NCBI GenBank assembly: GCA_964431735.1
Contig: CAYSLJ010000015.1
Location: 1-63,864 of the forward strand
Source: CALARM01 sp964431735
Lineage (GTDB): Bacteria; Vulcanimicrobiota; SpSt-956; JAKJGF01
DNA length: 63,864 bases
Direction of reading: 5' to 3'
The position numbers were made by a program, and so were the translations under genes. This document shows, piece by piece, positions 1-8,624 of the stretch (within the stretch, counting starts at the first letter, position 1; each line of letters opens with the position of its first letter). The notes under the pieces are model-generated. The model was not told the origin of the DNA and searched no databases. It saw nothing but the letters and a program-made list of their open reading frames with translations.

Positions 1-105
1 TAAGCTCTAACAAATATGCCTGTTCCAGTTTAGATTTTTTTCGGAGGAGCGCCAGACAGGCAAAGCCAGGAGATTTATAATACCAAAATTGATAGTGAAA
101 TGGTA
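1..105 (+). repeat. Partial MITE-like 210-bp family element (right end only)
   Basis: This is the right half of an element whose full copies lie at 12981-13204, 31195-31404 and 36908-37117. The shared core is the stretch with CAGTTTAGA, a T-run and CGGAGGAGCGCCAG, followed by a right arm ending in AAATGGTATA. The left half lies outside the window. No open reading frame is present. It abuts a heptamer array at 106. Confidence 0.7.
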
Positions 106-167
106 TAACGCGTAACGCGTGACGGGTTTAATCCCTGCGCATCACGCATTACGCTTTACGCATTACG
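106..167. repeat. Heptamer array, two blocks
   Basis: One block is TAACGCG/TGACGGG and the second is GCATCACG/CATTACG, joined by TTTAATCCCTGCGC. The reverse complement of almost the same composite occurs at 15881-15931, so the two-block arrangement is itself a repeated unit. From 168 to 343 I see only AT-rich sequence with a TATAAT-like box near 266; no gene. Confidence 0.85.
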
Positions 168-343
168 AGGTCATTATTTATGGATGGTTATGAAAATAAC
201 TATAATAAAATCTCTTTCCCTTCAATCTTCACTATTTTAAGTAATTCCCTTTATTCTTTTTATCTGTTATAATTTAAATTACAGATTTCTGTATTACCAT
301 TTGATAAAATCCTGTCTCTCGATATATAAGGGTACAGGTAATC

Positions 344-368
344 CTCGCGTCACGCGTTACGCGTCACG
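344..368. repeat. Heptamer array upstream of the HD-GYP gene
   Basis: CTCGCGTCACGCG, TTACGCG, TCACG: a 7-bp period ending 22 bases before the start codon of the next gene, so it lies in or just upstream of the 5' leader. Confidence 0.85.
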
Positions 369-390
369 ATAATTTAAACGGAGTTTATTG

Positions 391-1662
391 ATGAAAGAAC
401 TGTATGTATCTATGTTTGACCTGATTATGTGTATGTCCGGCACGATGGATATGATCAATCCATCTGTAGTGGATCACCATAAAAGGGTTGCCTATATTGC
501 ATTCAGTATAGGAAAAGAAATGGCCATGTCTCTGGAAGAACAGAACAATCTTATCCTTGCAGGACTTCTGCATGACAGCGGTGCTTTATATTTGAAGGAA
601 AGACTGGCGACTCTTGAATTTGAGCAGGAAAATCCTTACAGGCATGCAGAAAGAGGATATTTATTACTGAGAAATTTTCAACCTTTTCATAAAATAGCAC
701 ATATGGTACGTTACCATCATACTCCCTGGACAGACGCTATGACCGGCCATATAGATATTCCCCCGGAAAGTCATATCCTTCATCTGGCAGATAGAATAAG
801 TGTGCTTATTGATAATAGAGAGAAAAATATTGTCTGGCGAGGTAAACATATTATTGAACAGATTAATAGATTTTCCGAAAAATTATTCAATCCTGATTTG
901 CTGGATGTTTTTAAGAGTTTATCATGTAAAGAATCTTTCTGGCTTGATGCATCCTCTCCGTTTATAGGTTTTATTCTTTCCAGAAGGACAAAATTACCGT
1001 CAATTGAATTAAATCTGAAAGAACTTATCAATCTGGGAAAACTCTTCTGTCAGATTATAGATTTCAGAAGCCACTTTACTGCTACCCATACGAGCGGTGT
1101 GGCGGCAAGTGCTGAAACTCTGGCCGGACTGGCAGGTTTTTCTGAAAGAGAATGCCATTTGATGCGACTGGCAGGATATCTTCATGATCTCGGTAAGCTT
1201 GCAGTCCCTTCAGAGATTTTAGAGAAGCCGGGTAATTTAACAGAAGAAGAGTTCGGTATCATTCGTTCTCATACGTACTATACATACATTACACTTGAAC
1301 ATATCAGTGAATTCGACGTTATTAACAGCTGGGCTTCCTTTCATCATGAGAGACTTGATGGCAGGGGATATCCATTTCATCTCAATAAACAGGATTTATC
1401 AATAGGATCGCGAATTATGTCTGTAGCTGATGTATTTACCGCACTGACTGAAGACAGACCATATAGAACCGGTATGGACAGTGAAAGAACAATGAAAACT
1501 ATCCGGACTATGGCAGAAAATTCAGCGCTGGATAAATATATTATTGAACTGCTTGAAGATAATTTTGATGAGATTAATAGCTGCCGGGCGGAAGCCCAGG
1601 AAATGGCAAGAAAAGAATATAAGGAGTTTGAAGAATCCGGAAATAAGGAGATGAGCTTATGA
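391..1662 (+). CDS. Tandem HD / HD-GYP domain protein, probable cyclic-di-GMP phosphodiesterase
   Basis: The 423-residue protein carries two HD-superfamily modules. The first has HHK at about 29, LLHDSGAL with H61-D62, and LADRISVL near 132. The second has YLHDLGK (H265-D266), FHHERLDGRGYP around 317-328, and SVADVFTALTEDRPYR. The second module matches the HD-GYP signature of enzymes that hydrolyse cyclic di-GMP. No membrane segment or sensor domain is visible, so the first HD module may be the regulatory or a second catalytic half. I chose the ATG at 391 over the TTG at 388 because GGAG lies 7 bases upstream. It overlaps the next gene by 4 bases (ATGA), which suggests coupled translation. 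Substrate is family inference. Confidence 0.88.
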   Translation: MKELYVSMFDLIMCMSGTMDMINPSVVDHHKRVAYIAFSIGKEMAMSLEEQNNLILAGLLHDSGALYLKERLATLEFEQENPYRHAERGYLLLRNFQPFHKIAHMVRYHHTPWTDAMTGHIDIPPESHILHLADRISVLIDNREKNIVWRGKHIIEQINRFSEKLFNPDLLDVFKSLSCKESFWLDASSPFIGFILSRRTKLPSIELNLKELINLGKLFCQIIDFRSHFTATHTSGVAASAETLAGLAGFSERECHLMRLAGYLHDLGKLAVPSEILEKPGNLTEEEFGIIRSHTYYTYITLEHISEFDVINSWASFHHERLDGRGYPFHLNKQDLSIGSRIMSVADVFTALTEDRPYRTGMDSERTMKTIRTMAENSALDKYIIELLEDNFDEINSCRAEAQEMARKEYKEFEESGNKEMSL

Positions 1663-1895
1663 AAGAACATCCATGGCATGAAGCATTAACCGTATCAGGT
1701 ATTCCGGAAGAATATAAATATGTGAGAACCCAGAAATGTAGTAAATGTGGCGGAACACTTGAGAAAAAAATGCAGGCTCTTCTTTTCAGTGAAGAGCAAA
1801 AACCTTATGATTTATTGACCTGTGAGTGTATTCACTGTCACGAGGAAAAGAAATTTTATTTTGATATAAGCAGCTTTTTCGGAAAAAATATATAA
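1659..1895 (+). CDS. Small zinc-ribbon protein
   Basis: This 78-residue protein has two Cys-pair knuckles, CSKC at about 27 and CECIHC at about 54, the usual layout of a zinc ribbon. No signal peptide or membrane segment is present. Its ATG overlaps the stop of the HD-GYP gene, so the two are probably translated together and may act together. I do not recognise a specific family. The C-terminal half is aromatic-rich (FYFDISSFF). Confidence 0.7.
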   Translation: MKEHPWHEALTVSGIPEEYKYVRTQKCSKCGGTLEKKMQALLFSEEQKPYDLLTCECIHCHEEKKFYFDISSFFGKNI

Positions 1896-2066
1896 TTTCT
1901 AATATAAAATTATGTTTTTATTATGTGTCATAGGAAAAATCGAAATATGTAACGCTATATGGTTAAAGGTAAATGTGGATATATTTCCTGTATTACCCGT
2001 TTCTCATATAAATTCCTGTTTACCTGTTACGAAAAGAACGATTTTGTTCTGGAGAGGAAGTTAATT

Positions 2067-3110
2067 TTGATAACTCATAATCCCAATCCTATAGATGAAC
2101 TTACACTGGAAAAATTAAGAGAAGCAGCAGGTAAAGGGCCTGTTCTTATTCTAACCCATCACAATCCGGACCCTGACGGACTTGCATCCGGTTATGCTCT
2201 TTCAATACTCTTAAAAAAAGCCTGGGGTATACAGAGTAAATTGATCTATACAGGACTGGTTGGAAGAGTGGAAAACAGGGCAATGCTTAAATATCTGACG
2301 CCTGAATGGCAAAAACAGAAGACTATTAGAAAATTTGATTCTTATTCGGCTGTTGCCCTGGTAGATACACAGGCAGGTTGTGGAAATCATATCCTGGCAA
2401 AGAAGTTCTGTCCGTCTATAGTAATAGATCATCATCAGTCAGTACTGGGCTCCGGGGAATATATTAAATATGTTGATATAAGAACTGAAATAGGTGCCAC
2501 ATCAACTATGCTGTTTCAGTATCTGGAAGCAGCAGGGATAGAAATACATGGCCGCCTTGCTACAGCACTTTTTTACGGGCTTAAAACAGATACAAGAGGA
2601 TTATCACGAAGCACTACATCTTCTGACGAATATGCCTATTTCAAACTTTTATCCAATGTAGATCATCATAAATTATCACAGGTAGAGCAGGCCCAGTTAC
2701 CGCCTATCTATTTTCGTGCCTTTGATAACGCCCTTCGTTCCACCAGAGTTTACGGTAAAGCTGTAATAACAGTACTTGAACAGATGCACAGCCCTGACCT
2801 GCCTGCAGAGATAGCAGATTTGCTTATAAGACTGGCCGGCACAAAAGCTGCACTCTGTATGGGCCAGTATAATGACACGCTTAATCTGTCGCTCAGAACA
2901 ACTCCAATCTATCCTTATGCCGGTTCTCTTATTCATCAGATACTTGATGGTATTGGCGTGGCAGGAGGTCACAGAGTTATGGCAGGAGGTCAGGTGCCTC
3001 TTGGAAAAACTGCTCCGAATACAGTAGAGGCAGAAATAACAGTGAGATTTCTTCAGGCCATGGGAGAAAAGGGGCCGGGGAAACCGTTGCTGGTTGTCGA
3101 AGAACCATAA
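2067..3110 (+). CDS. DHH/DHHA1 family phosphoesterase (NrnA-like)
   Basis: A cytoplasmic two-domain phosphoesterase of the oligoribonuclease / pAp-phosphatase type. The DHH domain shows HHNPDPDGLASG, VALVDTQAG, the signature VIDHHQS and GLKTDT, which supply the two-metal site. The C-terminal DHHA1 domain ends with GGHRVMAGG, the nucleotide-binding loop. The frame is open from 1959, but I place the start at the TTG at 2067 (347 residues). GAGAGGAAG lies 6 bases before it, while the upstream ATG has no ribosome-binding site and adds a non-conserved leader. Substrates such as short RNAs or cyclic-dinucleotide products are inferred. Its position two genes after an HD-GYP protein fits removal of pGpG, but that is speculation. 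Confidence 0.85.
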   Translation: MITHNPNPIDELTLEKLREAAGKGPVLILTHHNPDPDGLASGYALSILLKKAWGIQSKLIYTGLVGRVENRAMLKYLTPEWQKQKTIRKFDSYSAVALVDTQAGCGNHILAKKFCPSIVIDHHQSVLGSGEYIKYVDIRTEIGATSTMLFQYLEAAGIEIHGRLATALFYGLKTDTRGLSRSTTSSDEYAYFKLLSNVDHHKLSQVEQAQLPPIYFRAFDNALRSTRVYGKAVITVLEQMHSPDLPAEIADLLIRLAGTKAALCMGQYNDTLNLSLRTTPIYPYAGSLIHQILDGIGVAGGHRVMAGGQVPLGKTAPNTVEAEITVRFLQAMGEKGPGKPLLVVEEP

Positions 3111-3295
3111 AAACACTTTTTATCTGGCTATGCCATAATATTTAATGGCAGTTGATAACTTATGCCATTCATAGAAGAAAAAGTAGACAGATATAAATAC
3201 TATTACTGCAACATGTAATCTGGTATCAAAAAAATATAAATAGTGAATAGTGATATAAAATTCACTAATGGTAACAAAAAAATATGAAACATGCT

Positions 3296-3444
3296 CCTGT
3301 CCCTGGCCGGGCTCTGGAGGAAAAGATATGCCGTATTAAAAGAGAGTTATAAATTATATAGACGCAAAATATTAAAAGTCTGTAAAACCAGTTTGCCACA
3401 CAACAGGATCATATCTTTTCCGGAAGATTCCGGTCAGGGACAGG
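3296..3444. repeat. MITE-like element with CCTGTCCCTG inverted ends
   Basis: The element begins CCTGTCCCTGGCCGGGCTC and ends CCGGTCAGGGACAGG, giving terminal inverted repeats. Just inside the left end, CTGGAGGAAAAGATAT resembles the inner end of the 210-bp family (CTGGAGAAAAAATAT), so it looks like a distant relative. The 3' half recurs at 9661-9758. The rest of the 3111-3479 gap holds AT-rich sequence and a short GTGAATA-type stretch at 3241; no gene. Confidence 0.6.
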
Positions 3445-3479
3445 TTTTAGAAATGTATACTGATTTATCTGAAGCGGTA

Positions 3480-4799
3480 CTAAGATGTTATATCCATATC
3501 TTTAAATAACATATAAGGAACCCTGGCTCCGGAAGACATTGAGTAGTAAAGCTCCTTACTCATATCGATTAGCTGGTTCTTCAGTAAATTGTACAGATTT
3601 CCGCTTATAACAGTGTTTTTTATTCTCCCTGCTATTTTCCCATGTTCTACTTTGAAACCATGGATTACTGTACCGGCAAAATCTCCGTTCTGGATATTCC
3701 CCATAGAGAGATCTGGCGCTGACTTTACAAGTATACCTTTTTCCATGGAAGACAGAAGTTTTTCATAAGAAGAATTACCGGGATTGATTGTAATACATGA
3801 AGAATTTATGGAAGGATAATATTCATAACTTCTGCCTGTAATCCAGTTTTTACGAAAACCATTGCCGGAAGAAGGCATGTTTAGTTTGACACTGTTTTTA
3901 AGATCCAGAAGAAACCCTTTAAGAATCCCTTTTTCTACAAGAGGAGTCTTCTGTGACGGTACACCTTCGTCATCAAAAGGGCAGGAATTTGTGCCGCTTT
4001 TTATGGTCGGATCATCATAAATACTTATATTTTCATTAAATATTTCCTGTCCGAGTTTTGAATAAAGAGGAGATGTTTTCCTGTATATTCTGTTACCATC
4101 AACACCTGTAACAAAAATACTGAAAAGTTCTTCCACTGCATCGGGAGAAAATAAAACAGGATATTTCCCGTTCTGTATTTTTACGACAGATAGGCCGTGC
4201 TTTATATCGAATAGCAGTTCAGAAATTAATCTTTTTTCTGTTGTTTCTCTGTCAGTAAACCCTTTCCATATTTCAAATATATCATTTTCCCTGGTAAATT
4301 CTGTCATAACCATTATGGAATAATAATTTTTTCTGTAATGTCCTCTGAAGCCCGGTGATGTAAGGATATGAACTTCTTCCTCCCTTTTTTCAAAGGTTAT
4401 ATTTACATTTATCTTTTTATCAAAATCTCTTATTTCATTGATTATATCTTCTCCTATGGAAACAAGGCTGTTTATGTCAATATTATCTACGTTCCTGTCC
4501 CTGTAATCGCCGGAACATTGTTCATGTTTTCCTGAAAAAGAAAATCTGGAATCGTCGCCGAATTCGGCGCTCGAAATAGCTTTTTCTATAATGTTTTCGT
4601 CTGTTTTGCTGGAAGTAACAAAACCTATTTTACCGTCTTTCCTGACCCTTAAACCTGCCCCCTCACTTTCTTTCCCTGTCATACTCTGCAATTCATTTTT
4701 TTCAAATTCTAACTTTTCGCTGGAATTTTTCAAATAAAATAATTCACTTTCTTCTGTCTCAGAAGAAGATTTATCTAAAATTTTTTCCAGATATTCCAT
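3480..4799 (-). CDS. tldE: TldE/PmbA-type metalloprotease subunit
   Basis: This is the non-catalytic partner of TldD in the family that processes modified peptides and, in Enterobacteria, microcin precursors and CcdA. The 439-residue protein aligns by pattern with PmbA/TldE: an N-terminal EFEKNELQS..GAGLRV block and a C-terminal half with FDDEGVPSQKTPLVEKGIL. It lacks an HExxxH motif, as expected for TldE. The ATG overlaps the TAA of the upstream tldD by one base (TAATG), and GGAGGTGA sits just inside the tldD end, so the two subunits are coupled. Natural substrates in this organism are unknown. Confidence 0.9.
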   Translation of the reverse strand: MEYLEKILDKSSSETEESELFYLKNSSEKLEFEKNELQSMTGKESEGAGLRVRKDGKIGFVTSSKTDENIIEKAISSAEFGDDSRFSFSGKHEQCSGDYRDRNVDNIDINSLVSIGEDIINEIRDFDKKINVNITFEKREEEVHILTSPGFRGHYRKNYYSIMVMTEFTRENDIFEIWKGFTDRETTEKRLISELLFDIKHGLSVVKIQNGKYPVLFSPDAVEELFSIFVTGVDGNRIYRKTSPLYSKLGQEIFNENISIYDDPTIKSGTNSCPFDDEGVPSQKTPLVEKGILKGFLLDLKNSVKLNMPSSGNGFRKNWITGRSYEYYPSINSSCITINPGNSSYEKLLSSMEKGILVKSAPDLSMGNIQNGDFAGTVIHGFKVEHGKIAGRIKNTVISGNLYNLLKNQLIDMSKELYYSMSSGARVPYMLFKDMDITS

Positions 4800-6160
4800 T
4801 AAGATTCACCTCCTACCGATACATTCTGTATCCTTATATGGGGCCCCGATTCCGTTGTCGCAAGAGGCCACTGCTCGCCTCTGCCGCATCCTCCCCCGGA
4901 ATCATTTATTTTAAAATCATTTCCTGTCATATCTATATTTTTTAATGTTTCAAAGAGATTACCCGTTATTTTTACATCCCTCACCGCTTCTGAAATATGT
5001 CCGTTTCTTATCATGTAACTGTAAGCAGGTGCGACTGTAAACATTTCCCCCCCCATGCCATAAAGGAAATCTATGGCATAAATACCGAGTTCTATATCTT
5101 TTATCATATCGTCAAAATTGGAAGTTCCCCCTTCTATACAGGTATTTCTCATCCTGCATATGGGAGGGAAACGATAGTCTACCGAACGTGCGGAACCTGT
5201 AGGTTTTTCTCCTAAAATGGAGGAAGTTTCTCTGGAATGAAGCCTGCCTGTGAGAACCCCTTCTTTTATGAGATACGTTTTTTCTGTTTTTACTCCTTCG
5301 TCATCATATTTCATGGAACCTCTTGAGCCTGTATCAAGACCTGTATCATAAATACTCAGGATTTTACTGCCGAAAACTCTTCCCAGACTCATTTCTTTCT
5401 TTAAAGAATCACTTTTATAAAAATGATCTGCCTCACATGTGTGGCCGAATGCCTCATGTGCAAAAGTGCCTGTTACGGCAGGATCACATATTACAGTATA
5501 AATACCTGATTTTACTTTCGGTGCATCCAGGAATTTTATGGCAGTCTTACATGATGTTTCTATTTTTTCTTCCAGATTGCGGCATACATCGAAATTATTT
5601 GAACTGCCGTTTGTAACGACAGCAGGCTGTGTAATACCGTCCTTTGCAGCAATAATCTTCACTGTAATATAGAGATCCAGAAGTTCCTGTTCTATAAAGG
5701 TTCCTTCAGAGTTACAGAAATATTTCTTTTTAAACTGATCATAATAGGCAAGGAAAGAATTTTTTATAAGGTCTCTATCATAATTAAGTATTATTTTATT
5801 ATAATCATCAAGAAGTTTTTTCTTTTCCTTCAAGGTCATATGTCTCGGATCTGACACTGGTTTTATTTTTACTATGTCCACTACAGAAGGAACAGGAGCG
5901 AGCATAATTTTACGTCTTCCTACATGTTTTGCATGGTCTATTGCTCTGGCTGCAAAGTCAGGAAGTAAGGTGATATTATTGAATGAAATAAACCCCCATC
6001 CTCCGTTTACGAGAGCCCTTATATTGCCGCCAGATTCAAAAGACGTGCCAATCTTTTCCGTTTCATCTGTATTTATGGCGATTTTTGTAGTCTCATAATC
6101 TTCTATTCTTATCTCCATGTAATCACAGAGATGTTTGAATTTCTTTATTGTTTCAGTCAT
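4799..6160 (-). CDS. tldD: TldD-type metalloprotease catalytic subunit
   Basis: TldD is the zinc-bearing subunit of the TldD/TldE heterodimer that threads unfolded peptides into an internal cavity and cleaves them. The catalytic HEAFGH motif (HExxxH) lies near residue 235, within FAHEAFGHTCEADHF. The downstream GSRGSMKYDDEG segment and the C-terminal GGGCGRGEQ block are also typical. I start at the ATG at 6160 (453 residues, AGGA 4 bases upstream). A TTG at 6172 with GAGG at 8 bases is an alternative that adds four residues. Length matches the family. First gene of a two-gene operon with tldE. Confidence 0.92.
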   Translation of the reverse strand: MTETIKKFKHLCDYMEIRIEDYETTKIAINTDETEKIGTSFESGGNIRALVNGGWGFISFNNITLLPDFAARAIDHAKHVGRRKIMLAPVPSVVDIVKIKPVSDPRHMTLKEKKKLLDDYNKIILNYDRDLIKNSFLAYYDQFKKKYFCNSEGTFIEQELLDLYITVKIIAAKDGITQPAVVTNGSSNNFDVCRNLEEKIETSCKTAIKFLDAPKVKSGIYTVICDPAVTGTFAHEAFGHTCEADHFYKSDSLKKEMSLGRVFGSKILSIYDTGLDTGSRGSMKYDDEGVKTEKTYLIKEGVLTGRLHSRETSSILGEKPTGSARSVDYRFPPICRMRNTCIEGGTSNFDDMIKDIELGIYAIDFLYGMGGEMFTVAPAYSYMIRNGHISEAVRDVKITGNLFETLKNIDMTGNDFKINDSGGGCGRGEQWPLATTESGPHIRIQNVSVGGES

Positions 6161-6228
6161 TATGTCCTGCAATTTTTTTGCCTCTTTTCTATATCAGGTC
6201 TGCGAAAGGTGAAGTCACGGGTGATCCA

Positions 6229-6246
6229 GGCGTTTAATTAAACACC
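6229..6246. repeat. GGCGTTTAATTAAACACC near-palindrome
   Basis: An 18-base imperfect palindrome. A perfect version, GGCGTTTAATTAAACGCC, lies at 38233-38250 next to heptamer arrays. Role unknown. Confidence 0.5.
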
Positions 6247-6295
6247 CCTTCTCTCACTTCACCCATTACTGAGTTGAGCATAAATAATACATAAA

Positions 6296-6321
6296 CCCTC
6301 CCGTAACGCGTTATGGGAGGG
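6296..6321 (-). terminator. Array-derived hairpin after the GspE-like gene
   Basis: CCCTCCCGTAACGCG/TTATGGGAGGG forms a nearly perfect 26-base hairpin with 7-bp GC-rich ends. It lies 30 bases past the stop of the minus-strand ATPase gene and is followed on that strand by a T-rich stretch. The centre is a single heptamer repeat, so a repeat unit may have been co-opted as a terminator. Confidence 0.5.
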
Positions 6322-6350
6322 AGACCTTTATTACATGCGTACGCTCAAGG

Positions 6351-7835
6351 TCAATAATAACTCACTCTTAATGCTTCTTCCAGAGTAGTAATTCCTGAAA
6401 GAACATAATCTATAGCTTTCTCCCGAAGAGTGTGAAATCCTTTCTCGTGGAAAACTTTTTTTAATTTATTTATGTTTTCTCCTTCTGCTATGGCTTCTTT
6501 CAATTCCGTATCAAAGATACATATTTCGTATATCCCTGTTCTTCCTGAATAACCGCTGTTGTGACATTCACTGCATCCTTTTCCCCTGTAGAGGGAAACA
6601 TTCTTTCTGCCAGGAAAATATTTTTCTATAATTTCAGGAGAAGGAGTGAATTGTTCTTTGCAGTTTTTGCAGATCTTTCTTACCAGTCTCTGAGATATGG
6701 TTCCTTCAAGAATGGAAGCCAGCAGATATGGTTCAAGACCGAGATTTTTCAGGTAATCTACAGACTGAAATATGTCGGGACAGGGTAACTGCACTATGAT
6801 AAGATGTCCCGTAAGAGCTATTTCGGAAATCATCATCGCTGTTTTACTGTCTGAAACCTCTCCGACAAATATCACGTCAGGGTCCTGCCACATGATCCCT
6901 TTCAATAATTCATAATAACCTTCTCCATCATGATGGACCTGTATCTGAGATATACCCTTCATAGGATATTCGATGGAAGATTCCAGCGTCATAATACTGG
7001 CATGTCCCCCGGTTTTTGAATGAATATAATTCAATGCGCCATGACAGGTAGTAGTTTTACCGCTCCCTGATGTTCCTGTAACAATTACAAGGCCGAAGGT
7101 TTTGTTGAATATTTTCTTTACTGTCTCAAGGTCTTCTTTCTCGAAATGGAGCAGTTCCAGCCCCTGCTCTACTGTTGCCTTTGCTTTTTCCATAGATTTA
7201 ATCCTCATTGTAACCCTTTCTCCGTATATAACAGGAATTATTCCGATTTTTATATCAAATCTCCTGTCACCTCCAGTGATTTTATCTGTTTCTATCATTA
7301 TTTTCCCTGTCTGTACCTTTTCCGTTATGTCCGAATCCATGTCTGCCATATACTTTAATCTTATTATCAGTTCTTCTCCCGTTTCAGGAGACAGTAATTT
7401 TATATCTTCAAGGGAACCTTTAATGCGATATCTGACCATAAGACCGTCTCGTAAAGGTTCTAAATGTATATCACTGGCCTTATCGCTGAAACTATCCAGA
7501 AATAACCTGTCGGCGAGATTTTTTATCAGTACATCTTTTTCATCGGAAGAAGTGATAATATTACTTACAGTTCTTATTTCCCTGCTGTCCGGTATGTTTT
7601 TTCTTTCAAGTTTTTCTTCGAAAAATTTGATTGATTCTTTAAAATCCTTTTTTGAAAGAACGAAATCAGTACCGCTTGATTCCATAAAAGATACAAGGTC
7701 ACGCCTGTAAAAACGCCATTTTTTACCTACTTTAAATCCCTGTAATTTACCGCTTTTAAGCCATCTGGCAAAGGTAGGTCTGGAAATTTTTAAAAATTCT
7801 ATGGCCTGATCTGCATCAAAAATTTCTTCTGCCAT
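6351..7835 (-). CDS. GspE/PilB-like ATPase with N-terminal excisionase-type HTH, degenerate catalytic boxes
   Basis: Residues about 1-55 form a MerR/excisionase helix-turn-helix (SRPTFARWLKSGKLQGFKVG then WRFYRRDL). The remainder resembles type II secretion / type IV pilus assembly ATPases: an N2-like SDIHLEP block near 120, Walker A GTSGSGKTTT near 255, Walker B DPDVIFVGEV near 320, and a CxxC..CxxC zinc finger near 405-435. Two features are off-pattern. The usual GExRD reads GEVSD, and the histidine box TGHLVLSTLHTND reads TGHLIIVQLPCPD, losing the His-Thr pair. The protein may therefore bind rather than efficiently hydrolyse ATP. No pilus or secretion genes are nearby. A DNA-targeted or regulatory role is my inference; a lineage-specific GspE paralogue is equally possible. 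Confidence 0.75.
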   Translation of the reverse strand: MAEEIFDADQAIEFLKISRPTFARWLKSGKLQGFKVGKKWRFYRRDLVSFMESSGTDFVLSKKDFKESIKFFEEKLERKNIPDSREIRTVSNIITSSDEKDVLIKNLADRLFLDSFSDKASDIHLEPLRDGLMVRYRIKGSLEDIKLLSPETGEELIIRLKYMADMDSDITEKVQTGKIMIETDKITGGDRRFDIKIGIIPVIYGERVTMRIKSMEKAKATVEQGLELLHFEKEDLETVKKIFNKTFGLVIVTGTSGSGKTTTCHGALNYIHSKTGGHASIMTLESSIEYPMKGISQIQVHHDGEGYYELLKGIMWQDPDVIFVGEVSDSKTAMMISEIALTGHLIIVQLPCPDIFQSVDYLKNLGLEPYLLASILEGTISQRLVRKICKNCKEQFTPSPEIIEKYFPGRKNVSLYRGKGCSECHNSGYSGRTGIYEICIFDTELKEAIAEGENINKLKKVFHEKGFHTLREKAIDYVLSGITTLEEALRVSYY

Positions 7836-7873
7836 GTTTATTCCTCCTTTATTATTTTGTATTTCTATATATC

Positions 7874-7902
7874 ATTATATATTATTAAGTATTAAAAGTC
7901 AA
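7874..7902 (-). promoter_or_regulatory. Sigma-70-type promoter for the GspE-like gene
   Basis: On the minus strand TTGACT (7902-7897) and TATAAT (7879-7874) are separated by exactly 17 bases. The -10 box ends 38 bases before the start codon of the gene at 7835. Confidence 0.75.
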
Positions 7903-7998
7903 GGTCTATTTTGCAAAAATATTTTTGTGATAGAATTATCTTGTATTGGTACGGAATTTCACGTAAAATAATATATAATTCAGAGGGAGGTGATGTTA

Positions 7999-8547
7999 AT
8001 GAAACCCGGGTTTATGATATTCGCTATAATTATTACTTCAATATTATTCTGCGGCTGTACACAGAACAGCAAGGAACGCATCAAATTAACAGGGAATAAG
8101 TTATCTTTAAATACCGGTCTTTACCGGATGGAAATGGAAAAAGAAACAGAGAAAACAGAACAGTATGTAATAGCAGGTGCCGCTTCCCGCAAAAACAAAG
8201 AAGACTGTTATGATATGGCTCTTTTTGCAATTCCATATGAAAAGATGAAAGAATTTACAAAACAATATGGCGATTGTTTTACATGAGGAAACCCTAGAAC
8301 TGGTGCAGTTCAAAGTGCTTCTCTCAATCTTGTTGTTCTTGGCTATGGAGTAATAACTCAGAATAAGCTGAAAGAAATAGAAAAACTTTCGTCGGGAGGC
8401 AAAAAACCCGTTGTTGAGATGAAAATATCAAAATTGAAAACTGTAAAAAGCCTGTATAATAATAACGGAAAAATGGTTGACTGCAGTATGAATATGGAAT
8501 TTTATTTAGTAAAAGATGCAAAAATTATTAAGGAAAATTATTTATAA
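7999..8547 (+). CDS. Lipoprotein gene with an in-frame UGA (candidate CxxU selenoprotein, or a nonsense-interrupted pseudogene)
   Basis: From the ATG at 7999 (GGGAGG 8 bases upstream) the frame encodes a lipoprotein signal (FMIFAIIITSILF then CGC, probable lipidated Cys at residue 20). It runs to a TGA at 8284-8286. The same frame then stays open for another 86 codons to TAA at 8545-8547, with coding-like composition and no frameshift, giving 182 residues in all. The interrupted codon lies in D-C-F-T-UGA-G-N, i.e. a C-x-x-UGA arrangement like redox-active CxxU sites. A 6-bp hairpin follows 10 bases later. Other genes here end in TGA, so UGA is not generally reassigned. No known domain is recognised. 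Selenocysteine insertion is a hypothesis; a recent nonsense mutation from TGG, CGA or GGA is the alternative. Confidence 0.6.
8297..8311 (+). promoter_or_regulatory. Possible bacterial SECIS-like hairpin after the in-frame UGA
   Basis: GAACTG-GTG-CAGTTC forms a perfect 6-bp stem with a 3-base loop starting G-U. The loop lies 17-19 bases after the UGA, within the spacing reported for bacterial SECIS elements. The stem is short and lacks a clear lower helix, so support is modest. Confidence 0.35.
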
Positions 8548-8566
8548 TATTTCAGTAAATATTCAA

Positions 8567-8600
8567 GTGACGCGTAACGCGTCACGCGTCACGCGTTACG
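8567..8600. repeat. Heptamer array
   Basis: Five units reading GTGACGC, GTAACGC, GTCACGC, GTCACGC, GTTACG between the UGA-containing gene and the hydrolase. The direction of the asymmetric base changes midway, giving an imperfect palindrome. Confidence 0.85.
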
Positions 8601-8624
8601 AATCTTTATAAAGGAGTGTTTATA

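Noticed and set aside
3291..3509. 72-codon open frame
   Set aside because: It coincides with the CCTGTCCCTG inverted-repeat element and lacks any conserved feature.
8284..8286. General reassignment of UGA as a sense codon
   Set aside because: Several intact genes here (for example those ending at 1662, 33625 and 35887) stop at TGA at normal lengths.
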